Of a stretch of 64,000 bases of DNA, positions 1 to 12,386 are shown in pieces (the stretch's first letter is position 1; every line of letters begins with the position of its first letter). The stretch lies in contig NW_027480422.1 of assembly GCF_051401765.1 (NCBI RefSeq), forward strand, positions 18,370,001-18,434,000, in the 5' to 3' direction. This DNA comes from Calliopsis andreniformis. Taxonomy: Eukaryota > Arthropoda > Insecta > Hymenoptera > Andrenidae. The position numbers were made by a program, and so were the translations under genes. Below the pieces are notes generated by a model. The model was not told the origin of the DNA. It ran no database searches and saw only the letters and a program-made list of their open reading frames with translations.

Positions 1-810
1 TAAAAATGCAACAGTTTTTCCATTTTATAACAGGGATAACTGCAACCAGTGTGGAAGTACTGGTCATTTCTACGTTCCGGGTAACCTAGGCTTCACTCTA
101 GGGCGTTTCTCCACCACATCGAATAGCTACGGCCTTAGGAGTCAACGCCAGAAGCATAAAATACAATATAAATACAATAAGTTTTTCCGTTGTATAAAAT
201 GAATAATTGCAAATAGTGTGAAGGTAATGGTCATTTCTACGTTCCGGGCAACCTAGGCTTTACTCTAGAGCATTGCACCACCAGATCGAATAGTTAGGGC
301 CTAAGAAGGCAACGCCAGAAGCATGAAATACTATATGAATACAACAGCTTGTCCATCGTATATAATGTATATTTGCAAACAGTGAGAAAGTAAAGTTCAT
401 TTCTACGTTCCGGGCAACCTAGGCTTCACTGTAGGGCGTCGTTCTACCAGATCGAGTAGTTAGGGCGTAAGAAGTCAACGCCAGAAGCATAAAATACAAT
501 ATAAATGCAACAGCTTTTCCATCGTATATAATGTGTATTTGCAAACAGTGTGAAAGTATAGGTCATTTCTACGTTCCGGGCAACCTAGGCTTAACTGTAG
601 GGCGTTGCTCCACCAGATCGAATAGTTAGGGACTTAGAAGTCAACGCCCGACGCATGAAATACAAAATAAATAGAACAGCTTTTCCGTTGTATAGAACGA
701 ATAATTGCAACCAGTGCGAAAGTTATGGTCATTTCTACGTTCCGGGCAACCTAGGCTTCACTCTAGGGCGTTGGTCCACCAGACCGAATAGCTACGGCCT
801 TAGAAGTCAA

Positions 811-1195
811 CGGCTGAAGCATAAAATATAATATAAATACAACAGTTTATCCATCGTATAACAGGAATAATTGCAACCAGTGTGAAAGACATGGCCATTT
901 CTACTTTCCGGGCGTCCTAGGCTTCACTCTAGGGCGTTGCTCCACCACATCGAATAGCTACGGCCTTAGGAGTCAACGCCAGAGGCATAAAATACAAAAT
1001 AAATACAACAGTTTTTCCATCGTACAACAAGAATGATAGCAACCAGTGTGAAAGAGATGGTCATTTCTACATTCCGGGCAACCTAGGCTTCATTTCTAGG
1101 GCGTTGCTCCACCAGATCGAGTGGGTAGGGCCTAAGAAGTCAACGCCAGAAGCATAAAATATGATATAAGTACAACAGTTTTTCCATCGTATAAA
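811..1195. repeat. Block duplicated 2,491 bp downstream (copy 1)
   Basis: The stretch from CGGCTGAAGC to GATATAAGTACAACAG matches 3,302-3,686 at an offset of 2,491 bp (15 monomers plus one base). Shared rare variants include CGGCTGAAGCATAAAATATA, GACATGGCCATTTC, CGGGCGTCCTAGG, GATCGAGTGGGTAGGG and AAAATATGATATAAG. The copies differ at several bases, so the duplication is not very recent. Confidence 0.8.
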
Positions 1196-2276
1196 ACGAA
1201 TAATCGCAAACAGTGTTAAGGTAATGGTCATTTCCACGTTCCGGGCAACCTAGGCATCACTCTAGGGCGTTGCTCCACCATATCGAATAGCTACGGCCTT
1301 AGAAGTCATCGGCTGAATCATAAAATATAATATAAATACAACAGTTTATCCATCGTATAACAGGAATATTTGCAACCAGTCTGAAAGTAACGGCCATTTC
1401 TACGCTCAGGGCATCCTAGGCTTCACTCTGGGGCGTTGGTCCCCCAGATCCAATAGCTAGGGCCTAAGAAGTCAACGCCAGGAGCACCAAATACAAAATA
1501 AATACAACAGTTTTTCCATCGTATAAAACGAATAATTGCAACCAGTATGAAAGCTATGGTCATTTCTACGTTCCGGGCATCCTAGGCTTCACTCTAGGGC
1601 GTTGCTCGACCACATCGAATAGCTACGGCCTTAGAAGTCAACGCCAGAATCATAAAATACAATAAAAATCCAACATTTTGTCCACGATATAACAGGAATA
1701 ATTGCAACGAGTGTGAAAGTAATGGTCATTTCTACGTTCCGCGCAACCTTGGCTTAACTCCAGGGCGTTGCTCCACCAGATCCAATAGTTAGGGACTTTG
1801 AATACAACGCCAGAAGCATAAAATACGATAAAAATGCAACAGTTTTTCCATTGTATAACAGGAATAACTGCAACCAGTGTGAAAGCACTGGTCATTTCTA
1901 CGTTCCGCGTAACCTAGGCTTCACTCTAGGGCGTTGCTCCACCAGATCGCATAGCTATAGACTTAGAATTCAACGCCAGAAGAATAAAATACAACATAAG
2001 TACAACAGTTTTACCATCGTATAAAATGAATAAACGCAAACAGTGTGAAGGTAATGGTCATTTCTGCGTTCCGGGCAACCTAGGCTTCACTCCAGGGCGT
2101 TGCTCCACCAGATCGAATAGTTAGGACCTAAGAAGTCAACGCGAGAAGCATAAAATACAATAAAAATACAACAGTTTTTCCATCGTATAGCATGAATAAT
2201 AGCAACCAGAGTGAAAGTAGTGGTCATTTCTACGTTCCGGGCGACCTAGGCTTCACTCTAGGGCGTTGCTCCACCA

Positions 2277-2525
2277 TATCGAATAGCTAGGGCCTTAGAA
2301 GTCTACGCCCGAAACATAAAATACAATAAAAATACAACAGTTTTTCCATCGTATAACGGGAATAACTGCAACAATTGTGAACGTGATGATAATTTCCACG
2401 TTCTGGGCAACCTAGGATTCACTCTAGGGCGTTGGTCCACCAGATCCAATAGTTAGGGCCTAAGAAGTCAACGACAGAAGCATAAAGTACAATAAAGATA
2501 TAACAGCTTTTCCATCGTATAACGG
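2277..2525. repeat. 664-bp-offset local duplication (copy 1)
   Basis: Matches 2,941-3,189 at an offset of 664 bp (4 monomers). Shared rare variants are GTATAACGGGAATAA, GTGAACGTGATGAT, TTTCCACGTTCTGGGC, CTAGGATTCACTC, CCAGATCCAATAG and CAACGACAGAAGC. A third related copy of the GTGAACGTGAT monomer lies near 2,543. Confidence 0.8.
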
Positions 2526-2940
2526 GAATAACTGCAACAACTGTGAACGTGATAATCATTTCCACGTTCTGGGCAACCTAGGCTTCACCCTAGGGCGTTG
2601 CTCCAACAGGTCGAATAGCTAGGGCCTTAGAAGTCAACGCCAGAAGCATAAAATGAAATAAAAATAGAGCAGTTATTCCATCGTATAACAGGAATAAATA
2701 CAACCAGTGTGAAAGAAATGGGCATTTCGACGTTGCGTGCAACCTAGACTTCACTCTAGGGCGTTGCTCCACCAGGTCGAATAGTTGGGGCATTAGAAAA
2801 CAACTCCAGACGCATACAATACAATAAACATACAACAGTTTTACCATCGTATAACTGGCACAATTGCAAACAGTGTGAAAGTATAGGTCATTTCTACGTT
2901 CCGGGCAACCTAGGCTTAACTGTAGGGCGTTGCTCCACCA

Positions 2941-3189
2941 GATCGAATAGCTAGGGCCTTAGAAGTCAACGCCCGAAACATAAAATACAATAAAAATACA
3001 ACAGTTTCTCCATCGTATAACGGGAATAATTGCAACAAATGTGAACGTGATGATCATTTCCACGTTCTGGGCAACCTAGGATTCACTCTAGGGCGTTGGT
3101 CCACCAGATCCAATAGTTAGGGCCTAAGAAGTCAACGACAGAAGCATAAAATACAATAAAGATACAACAGCTTTTCCATCGTATAACAG
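2941..3189. repeat. 664-bp-offset local duplication (copy 2)
   Basis: Partner of 2,277-2,525, with the same rare words and a handful of single-base differences (for example AACAAATGTGAACG where copy 1 has AACAATTGTGAACG). Confidence 0.8.
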
Positions 3190-3301
3190 GAATAATTGCA
3201 GCCAGAGTGAAGGTGATGGCCATTTCTACGTTCCGGGCGTCCTAGGCTTCACTCTAGTGCGTTGCTCCACCACATCGAATAGCTACGGCCTTAGGAGTCA
3301 A

Positions 3302-3686
3302 CGGCTGAAGCATAAAATATAATATAAATACAACAGTGTATCCACCGTATAACAGGATTAATTGCAACCAGTGTGAAAGACATGGCCATTTCTACGTTCC
3401 GGGCGTCCTAGGCTTCACTCTAGTGCGTTGCTCCACCACATCGAATAGCTACGGCCTTAGGAGTCAACGCCAGAGACATAAAATACAAAATAAATACAAC
3501 AGTTTTTCCATCGTATAACAAGAATGATAGCAACCAGTGTGAAAGTGATGGTCATTTCTACATTCCGGGCAACCTAGGCTTCATTTCTAGGGCGTTGCTC
3601 CACCAGATCGAGTGGGTAGGGCCTAAGAAGTCAACGCCAGAAGCATAAAATATGATATAAGTACAACAGTTTTTCCATCGTATAAA
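3302..3686. repeat. Block duplicated 2,491 bp upstream (copy 2)
   Basis: Partner of 811-1,195. It carries the same rare words (CGGGCGTCCTAGG, GATCGAGTGGGTAGGG, ATATGATATAAG) but has its own changes, such as CAACAGTGTATCCACC and AGTGCGTTGC. Confidence 0.8.
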
Positions 3687-4205
3687 ACGAGTAATTGCAA
3701 CCAGTCTGAAAGTAATGGCCGTTTCTACGCTCAGGGAATCCTAGGCTTCACTCTAGGGCGTTGGTCCACCAGATCGAATAGCTGGGGACTTTGAATAGAA
3801 CCCCAGAAGCGTAAAATACAATATAAATACAACAGTTTTTGAATCGTATAACAGGAATAATTGCAAACAGTGTGAAAGTGATGGTCATTTCTACATTCCG
3901 GGCAACCTAGGCTACACTCTAGGGCGTTGCTCCACCAGATCGAATAGTTAGGGCCTAAGAAGTCAACGCCAGAAGCATAAAATATGATATAAGTACAACA
4001 GTTTTTCCATCGTATAAAACGAGTAATTGCAACCAGTCTGAAAGTAATGGCCGTTTCTACGCTCAGGGAATCCTAGGCTTCACTCTAGGGCGTTGGTCCA
4101 CCAGATCGAATAGCTGGGGACTTTGAATACAACCCCAGAAGCGTAAAATACAATATAAATACAACAGTTTTTGAATCGTATAACAGGAATAATTGCAAAC
4201 AGTGT
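3618..4205. repeat. Tandem dimer duplication, offset 332 bp
   Basis: 3,618-3,873 matches 3,950-4,205 at exactly 332 bp (2 monomers). Shared rare words are AAAACGAGTAATTGC, AATGGCCGTTTCTACGC, CTCAGGGAATCCTAGG, AGCTGGGGACTTTGAATA, CCCCAGAAGCG and TTTTTGAATCGTATAAC. One visible difference is GAATAGAACC versus GAATACAACC. Confidence 0.85.
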
Positions 4206-6420
4206 GAAAGACATGGTCATTTCTACGTTCCGGGCAACCTAGGCTTTACTCTAGGGCGTTGCTCCACCACTTCGAATAGCTACGGCCTTAGGAGTCAACG
4301 CCAGCGGCATAAAATACAATATAAGTACAACAGCTTTTCCATCGTGTATGATGTATATTTGCAAACAGTGTGAAAGTAAAGGTCATTTCTACGTTCCGGG
4401 CAACCTAGGCTTAACTGTAGGGCGTTGCTCCACCAGATCGTATAGTTAGGGACTTAGGAGACAACGCCAGAAGCATAAAATACAATAAAAATACAACAGC
4501 TTTTCCATCGTATGTAATGTATATTTGCAAACAGAGTGAAAGTAAAGGTCATTTCTACGTTCCGGGCTACCTAGGCTTAACTTTAGGGCAGGTTCCACCA
4601 GATCGAGTAGTTAGGGACTTTGAATTCAACGCCAGAAGAATAAAATACAACGTAAGTACAACAGTTTTTCCATCGTATAAAATGAATAATTACAAACAGT
4701 GTGAAAGTAATGGTCATTTCTACGTTCCGGGCAATCTAGGCTTAACTGTAGGGCGTTGCTCCACCAGATCGCATAGTTAGGGCCTAAGAAGTCAACTCCA
4801 GAAGCATAAAATACAATATAGGTACAACAGCTTTTCCATCGTATAACAGGAATAACTGCAACCAGTGTGAAAGTACTGGTCATTTCTACGTTCCGGGCAA
4901 CCTAGGCTTCACTCTTGGGCGTTGCTCCATCACATCGAATAGCTACGGCCTTAGAAGTCAACTCCAGAAGCATAAAATACAATATAAATACAACAGATTT
5001 TCCATCTTATAAAATGAATTATTGCAAACAGTGTAAAAGTTATGGTCATTACTACTTTCCGGGCAACCTAGGCTTAACTCTAGGGCATGTTCCACCAGAT
5101 CGAGTAGTTAGGGACTTAGAATTTAACGCCAGAAGCATAAAATACAATAAAAACGCAACATTTTTTCCATCGTATAACAGGAATAATTGCAACAAGCGTA
5201 AAGGTAATGGTCATTTCTACGTTCCGGGCAACCTAGGTTTTGCTGTAGGGCGTTGGTCCACCACATCCAACAGTTAGGGCCTAAGAAGTCAACGCCAGAA
5301 GCATAAAATGCGATATATGTACAACAGTTTTACCATCGTATAAAATGAATAATCGCAAACAGTGTGAAAGTAATGGTCATTTCTACGTTCCGGGCAACCT
5401 AGGCTTCACGCTAGGGCGTTGCTCCACCAGATCGAATAGTTAGGGCCTTAGAAGTCAACGCCCGAAACATAAAATACAATAAAGATACAATAGTTTTTCC
5501 ATCGTATAAAATGACTAATTGCAAACAGTGTGAAGGTACTGGTCATTTCTACATTCCCTGTAACCTAGGCTTCACTCTAGGGCGTTGCGCCGCCATATCG
5601 AATAGCTAGGGCCTTAGAAGTCAACGCCAGAAGCATAAAGGACAATAAAAGTGCAACAGCTTTTCCATCGTATAAAAGGGATAATAGCAACCAGTGTGAA
5701 AGTAATGGCCATTTCTACGTTCCGGGCAACCTAGGCTTCACTCCAGGGCGTTGCTCGACCAGATCGAATAGTTAGGGACTTAGAATTCAACGCCACAAGC
5801 ATACAATACAACATAAGTACAACAGTTTTTCATCGTATAACAGGAATAATTGCAACCAGTGTGAAAGTACAGGTCATTTCTACGTTCCGGGCAACCTAGG
5901 TTTCGCTCTAGGGCGTTGCTCCACCAGACCGAATAGTTAGGGACTTAGAAGTCAACGCCAGAAGCATAAAATACACTAAAAATACAACAGCTTTTCCATC
6001 GTATAAAACAAATAATTGCAACCAGTGTGAAAGTTATGGTCATTTCTACGTTCCGGGCAACCTAGGCTTAACTCCAGGGCGTTGCTCCACCAGATCGAAT
6101 AGTTAGGGACTTTGAATACAACGCCAGAAGCATAAAATACAATAAAAATGCAACAGTTTTTCCATCGTATAACAGGAAAGCTGCACCGAGTGTGAAAGTA
6201 CTGGTCATTTCTATGTTCCGGGTAACCTAGGGTTCACCCTAGGGCGTTGCTCCATCAGATCGAATAGCTAGGGAGTTAGAATTCAACGCCAGAAAAATAA
6301 AATACAACATAAGTACAACAGTTTTTCCATCGTATAACACGAATAATTGAAAGCAGTGTGAAAGTGATGGTCATTTCTACATTCCGGGCAACCTAGGCTT
6401 CACTCTAGGGCGTTGCTCAA

Positions 6421-6700
6421 CCACATCGAATAGCTACGGCCCTAGAAGACAACGCCATAACTATAAAATACAATATAAATACAACAGCTTTTCCATCGTA
6501 TATGATGTATATTTGGAAACAGTGTGAAAGTAAAGGTCATTTCTACGTTCCGGGCAACCTAGGCTTCACTCAAGTGCGTTGCACCACCAGATCGAATGGT
6601 TAGGGCCTTAGATGTCAACGCCAGAAGCATAAAATACAATATAAATACAACAGTTTTTCAATCGTATAACAGGAATAATTGCAAACAGTGTGAAAGATAT
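6421..6700. repeat. 995-bp-offset local duplication (copy 1)
   Basis: Matches 7,416-7,695 at an offset of 995 bp (6 monomers minus one base). Shared rare words include CGGCCCTAGAAGAC, CCATAACTATAAAATAC, ATATGATGTATATTTGG, TGCACCACCAG, GAATGGTTAGGGCC and TTTTTCAATCGTATAAC. Confidence 0.85.
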
Positions 6701-7415
6701 GGTCATTCCTACGTTCCGGGTAACCTAGGCTTCACTCTAGTGCGTTGCTCCACCAGATCGAATGGTTAGGGCCTAAGAAGCCTACACCAGAAGCATAAAA
6801 TACAATATAAATACAACATTTTTTCCATCGTATAACAGTATTAATTGCAACCAGTGTGAAATTGATGGTCATTTCTACGTTCCGGGCAACTAAGGCTTCA
6901 GTCTAGGGCGTGGTTCACCCAGATCGAATAGTTGGGGCCTAAGAAGCCTACGCCAGAAGCATAAAATACAATATAAATACCACAGTTTCTCCATCGTATA
7001 ACAGGAATAATTGCAACAGTGTGAAAGGTATTGTCATTTCTACTTTCCGGGCAACCTAGGCTTCACTCAAGGGCGTTTCTCCACCACATCGAATAGCTGC
7101 GGCCTTAGAAGTCAACGTCTGAAGAATAAAATATAATATAAATACAACAGTTTTTCCACTGTATAATATGAATAATTGCGAACAGTGTGGAAGTAATGGT
7201 CATTTCTACGTTCCGGGCAACCTATGCTTCACTCTAGGGCGTTGCTCCACCACATCGAATAGATGCTGCCTTAGAAGTCAACGCCAGAAGCACAAAATAC
7301 AATAGAAATACAACAGTTTTTCCATCGTATAACAGGAGTAATTGCAGCCAGTGTGAAATATATGGTCATTTCTACGATACGGGCAACCTAGGCTTCACTC
7401 TAGGGCGTTGCTCAA

Positions 7416-7695
7416 CCACATCGAATAGCTACGGCCCTAGAAGACAACGCCATAACTATAAAATACAATATAAATACAACAGCTTTTCCATCGTATATGA
7501 TGTATATTTGGAAACAGTGTGAAAGTAAAGGTCATTTCTACGTTCCGGGCAACCTAGGCTTCACTCTAGTGCGTTGCACCACCAGATCGAATGGTTAGGG
7601 CCTTAGATGTCAACGCCAGAAGCATAAAATACAATATAAATACAACAGTTTTTCAATCGTATAACAGGAATAATTGCAAACAGTGTGAAAGATAT
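7416..7695. repeat. 995-bp-offset local duplication (copy 2)
   Basis: Partner of 6,421-6,700. It carries the same variant string, with CTCTAGTGCG where copy 1 has CTCAAGTGCG. Confidence 0.85.
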
Positions 7696-8579
7696 GGTCA
7701 TTTCTACGTTCCGGGCAATCTAGGCTTCTCTCTAGGGCGTTGCACCACCAGAGCGAATAGATAGGGCCTAAGAAGTGAACGCCAGAAGCATAAAATACAA
7801 TAGAAATACAACAGTTTTTCCATCGTGTAACAGGAATAATTGCAACCAGTGTGAAATATATGGTCATTTCTACGATACGGGCAGCCTAGGCTTCACTCTA
7901 GTGCGTTGCTCCACCAGATCGAATAGTTAGGGCCTTAGAAGTCTACGCCAGAAGTATAAAATACAATATAAATACAACAGTTTTTCAATCGTATAACAGG
8001 AATAATTGCAAACAGTGTGAAAGATATGGCCATTTCTACGTTCCGGGCAAAATAGGCTTAACTCCAGGGCGTTGCTCCACCAGATCGAATAGTTAGGGAC
8101 TTTCAATACAACGGCAGAAGCATAAAATACAATAAAAATGCAACAGTTTTTCCATCGTATAACAGGTAAGCTGCAACCAGTGCGAAAGTACTGGTCATTT
8201 CTATGTTCCGGGCAACCTAGGCTTAACTGTAGGGCGTTGCTCCACCAGATCGCATAGTTAGGGACTTAGAAATTAACACCAGAAGCATAAAATACAAAAT
8301 AAATAGAACAGTTTTTCCATTTTGTAAAACGAATAATTGCAACCAGTGTGAAAGTTATGGTCAATTCTACGTTCCGGGCAACCTAGGCTTCACTGTAGAG
8401 CGTTGCTTCACCAGATCGAATAGATAGGGCCTTAGATGTCAACGCCTGAAGCATAAATTACAAAATAAATAGAACAGTTTTTCCAATGTATAAAACGAAT
8501 AATTGCAACCAGTGTGAAAGTAATGGTCATTTCTATGTTCCGGGCGACCTAGGCTTCACTCTAGGGCGTTGTTCCACCA

Positions 8580-11500
8580 GATCGAATAGCTAGGGACTTA
8601 GAAGTCAACGCCATAAGTATAAAATACAATAAAAATACAACAGCTTTTCCATCGTATAAAAGGAATAATTGCTACCAGTGTGAAAGTAATGGTCATTTCT
8701 ACGTTCCGGGCAACCTAGGTTTCACTCTTGGGCGTTGCTCCACCACACCGAATAGCTACGGCCTTAGAAGTGAACTCCAGAAGCACAAAATGCAATATAA
8801 ATACAACAGTTTTTCCATCGTATAAAATGTGTAATTGCAAGCAGTGTGAAGGTAATGGTCATTTCTACGTTCCGGGCGACCTAGGCTTCACACTAGGGCG
8901 TTGTTCCACCAGATCGAATAGTTTGGGCCTTAGATGTCAACGCCCGAACCATAAAATACAAAATAAATAGAACAGTTTTTCCAGTGTATAAAACGAATAA
9001 TTGCAACCAGTGTGAAAGTTATGGTCATTTCTATGTTCCGGGCAACCTAGGCTTAACTGTAGGGCGTTGCTCCACCAGATCGCATAGCTAGGGACTTAGA
9101 AGTCAGCGCCAGAGGCATAAAGTACAATAAAAATGCGACAGTTTTTCCATCGTGTAACAGGAATAACTGCAACCAGTGTGAAAGTACTGGTCATTTCTAT
9201 GTTCCCGGTAACCTAGGCTTCACTCTAGGGCGTTGTTCCACCAGATCGAATAGTTAGGGCCTAAGAAGTCAACGTCAGAAGCATAAAATACAAAATAAAT
9301 GGAACAGTTTTTCCATCGTATAAAAGGAATAATTACTACCAGTGTCAAAGTAATGGTCATTTCTACGTTCCGGGCAACCTAGGTTTCACTCTTGGGCGTT
9401 GCTCCACCACACCGAATAGCTACGGCCTTAGAAGTCAACTCCAGAAGCATAAAATACAATATAAATACAACAGCTTTTCCATCGTATAAAATGAATGATT
9501 GCAAACAGTGTGAAAGTTACTCTCATTTCTACGTTCCTGGCAACCTAGGCTTAACTCCAGGGCGTTGCTCCACCAGATCGAATAGTTATGGACTTTGAAT
9601 ACAACGCCAGAAGCATAAAATACAATAAAAATGCAACAGTTTTTCCATCGTATAACAGGAAAGCTGCAACCAGTGAGAAAGTACTGGTCATTTCTATGTT
9701 CCGCGTAACCTAGGCTTCACTCTAGGGCATTGCTCCACCAGATCGAATAGCTAGGGCCTTAAGTCAACGCCCGAGGCTTAAAATACAACATATGTACAAC
9801 AGTTTTTCCTTCATATAAAATGAATAATTGCAAACAGTGTGGAGGTAATGGCCATTTCTACTTTCCGGGCAACCTAGGCTTCACTCTAGGGCGTTTCTCC
9901 ACCACATCGAATAGCTACGGCCTTAGAAGTCAACGTCTGAAGCATAAAATTTAATATAAATACAACAGTTTTTCCATCGTATAACAGGAATAATTGCAAC
10001 CAGTGTGAAAGGCATGGTCATTTCTACGTTCCGGGCAACCTAGGCTTCACTCTAGGGCGTTGCTCCACCACATCGAATAGCTACGGCCTTAGGGGGCAAC
10101 GCCAGAGGCATAAAATACAAAATACTTACAACAGTTTTTCCATCGTATAACAAGAATAATTGCGACCAGTGTGAAAGTGATGGTCATTTCTACATTCCGG
10201 GCAACCTAGACTTCACTCTAGGGCGTTGCTCCACCAGATCGAATAGTTAGGGCCTAAGAAGTCAACGCCAGAAGCATAAAATACAATATAAATACAACAG
10301 TTTTTCCCTTGTATAACAGGAATAATTGCAACTACTGTGATAGCTATGGTCATTTCTACGTTCCAGGCAACCTTGGCTTCACTCTAGGGCGTTGCTCCAC
10401 CACATCGAATAGTTAGGTCCTTAGAAGTCAATGCCAGAAGCATAAAATGCAATATAAATACAACAGTTTTTCCACTGTATAATATAAATAATTGCAAACA
10501 GTGTGGAAGTAATGGTCATTTCTACGTTCCGCGCAACCTAGGCTTCACCCGTGGGCGTTGCTCCACCAGATCCAATAGTTAGGACCTAAGAAGTCAGCGC
10601 CAGAAGCATAAAATACAAAATAGATACAACAGCTTTTCCATTGTATATAATGTATATTTGCAAACAGTGTGAAGGCAATAGTCATTTCTACGTTCCGAGC
10701 AACCTAGGCTTCACCCAAGGGCGTTGCTCCACCTGATCGAATAGTTAGGGCTTTAGAAGTCAACTCCAGCAGCACAAAATACAATATAAATACAACAGTT
10801 TTTCCATCGTATAAAATGTATAATTGCAAGCAGTGTGAAGGTAATGGTCATTTCTACGTTCCGGGCAACCTAGGCTTCACTCTAGAGCGTTGCTCCACCA
10901 GATCGAATAGTTAGGGCCTTAGATGTCCACTCCCGAAGCATAAAATACAAAACAAATAGAACAGTTTTTCCATTGTATAAAACGAGTAATTGCAACCAGT
11001 GTGAAAGTTATGGCCATTTCTACGTTCCGGGCGAAATAGGCTTAACTCCATGGCGTTGGTCCACCAGATCGCATAGTTAGGGACTTGGAAATTAACGCCA
11101 GAAACATAAAATACAAAATAAATAGAACAGTTTTTCCATTTTATAAAACGAATAATTGCAACCAGTGTGAAAGTTATGGTCATTTCTACAATCCGGGCGA
11201 CCTAGGCTTCACTCTAGGGCGTTGTTCCACCAGATCGAATAGTTAGGGACTTAGAAATTAACGCCAGAAGCATAAAATACAATATAAATACAACAGCTTT
11301 TCCATCGTATATAATGTATATTTGCAGTGTGAAAGTAAAGGTCATTTCTATGTTCCGGGCAACCTAGGTTTCGCTGTAGGGCGCTGCTCCACCAGATCGA
11401 ATAGCTAGGGACTTAGAAGTCAACGCCATAAGCATAAAATACAATAAAAATACAACAGTTTTTCCATCGTATAAAAGGAATAATTGCTACCAGTGTGAAA

Positions 11501-12386
11501 GTAATGGTCATTTCTACGTTCCGGGCAACCTAGGTTTCACTCTTGGTCGTTGCTCCACCACACCGAATAGCTACGGCCTTAGAAGTCAACTCCAGCAGCA
11601 CAAAATACAATATAAATACAACAGCTTTTCCATCGTATATAATGTATATTTGCAGTGTGAAAGTAATGGTCATTTCTACGTTCCGGGCAACCTAGGCTTA
11701 ACTGTAGGGCGTTGCTCCACCAGATCGCATAGTTAGGGACTTAGAAATTAACGCCAGAAGCACAAAATACAAAATAAATAGAACAGTTTTTCCATTTCAT
11801 AAAACGAATAATTGCAACCAGTGTGAAAGTTATGGTCATTTCTACGTTCCGGGCGACCTAGGCTTCACTCTAGGGCGTTGTTCCACCAGATCGAATAGTT
11901 AGGGCCTTAGATGTCAACGCCCGAAGCATAAAGTACAAAATAAATAGAACAGTTTTTCCATTGTATAAAACGAATAATTGCAACCAGTGTGAAAGTTATG
12001 GTCATTTCTATGTTCCGGGCGACCTAGGCTTCACTCTAGGGCGTTGGTCCACCGGATCGAATAGTTAGGGCCTTAGATGTCAACGCCCGAATCATAAAAT
12101 ACAAAATAAATAGAACAGTTTTTTCATTGTATAAAACGAATAATTGCAACAAGTGTGAAAGTTATGGTCATTTCTACGTTCCGGGCAACCTAGGCTTAAC
12201 TGTAGGGCGTTGTTCCACCGGATCGCATAGTTAGGGACTTAGAAATTAACGCCAGAAGCATAAACTACAATATAAATACAACAGCTTTTCCATCGTATAT
12301 AATGTATATTTGCAAACAGTGTGAAAGTAAAGGTCATTTCTACGTTCCGGGCAAGCTAGGTTTCGCTGTGGGGCGCTGCTCCACCA
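8580..12386. repeat. 3,807-bp HOR, copy 1
   Basis: About 23 monomers, matching 12,387-16,193 base for base except for scattered single substitutions. One is CCAGTGTATA near 8,983, where the next copy has CCATTGTATA. The net shortfall of 11 bases against 23x166 is explained mainly by two monomers with a 4-base loss (ATTTGCAGTGTGAAAG near 11,320 and 11,650) and a 2-base loss at GGGCCTTAAGTCAACG near 9,760. The left edge is set where the match to the next copy begins: upstream of 8,580 the two sequences belong to different variants. Confidence 0.9.

Larger units (their letters stand above)
1..8579. repeat. Left region: diverged monomers without a long HOR
   Basis: About 52 monomers with many private substitutions and small indels; the first unit, for example, has an extra base (AATACAATAAG) and is 167 bp. 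I see no long near-identical unit here, only short local duplications, listed separately at offsets of 332, 664, 995 and 2,491 bp. Every position still fits the monomer template. The higher divergence suggests older or less homogenised satellite than the right half of the window. Confidence 0.8.
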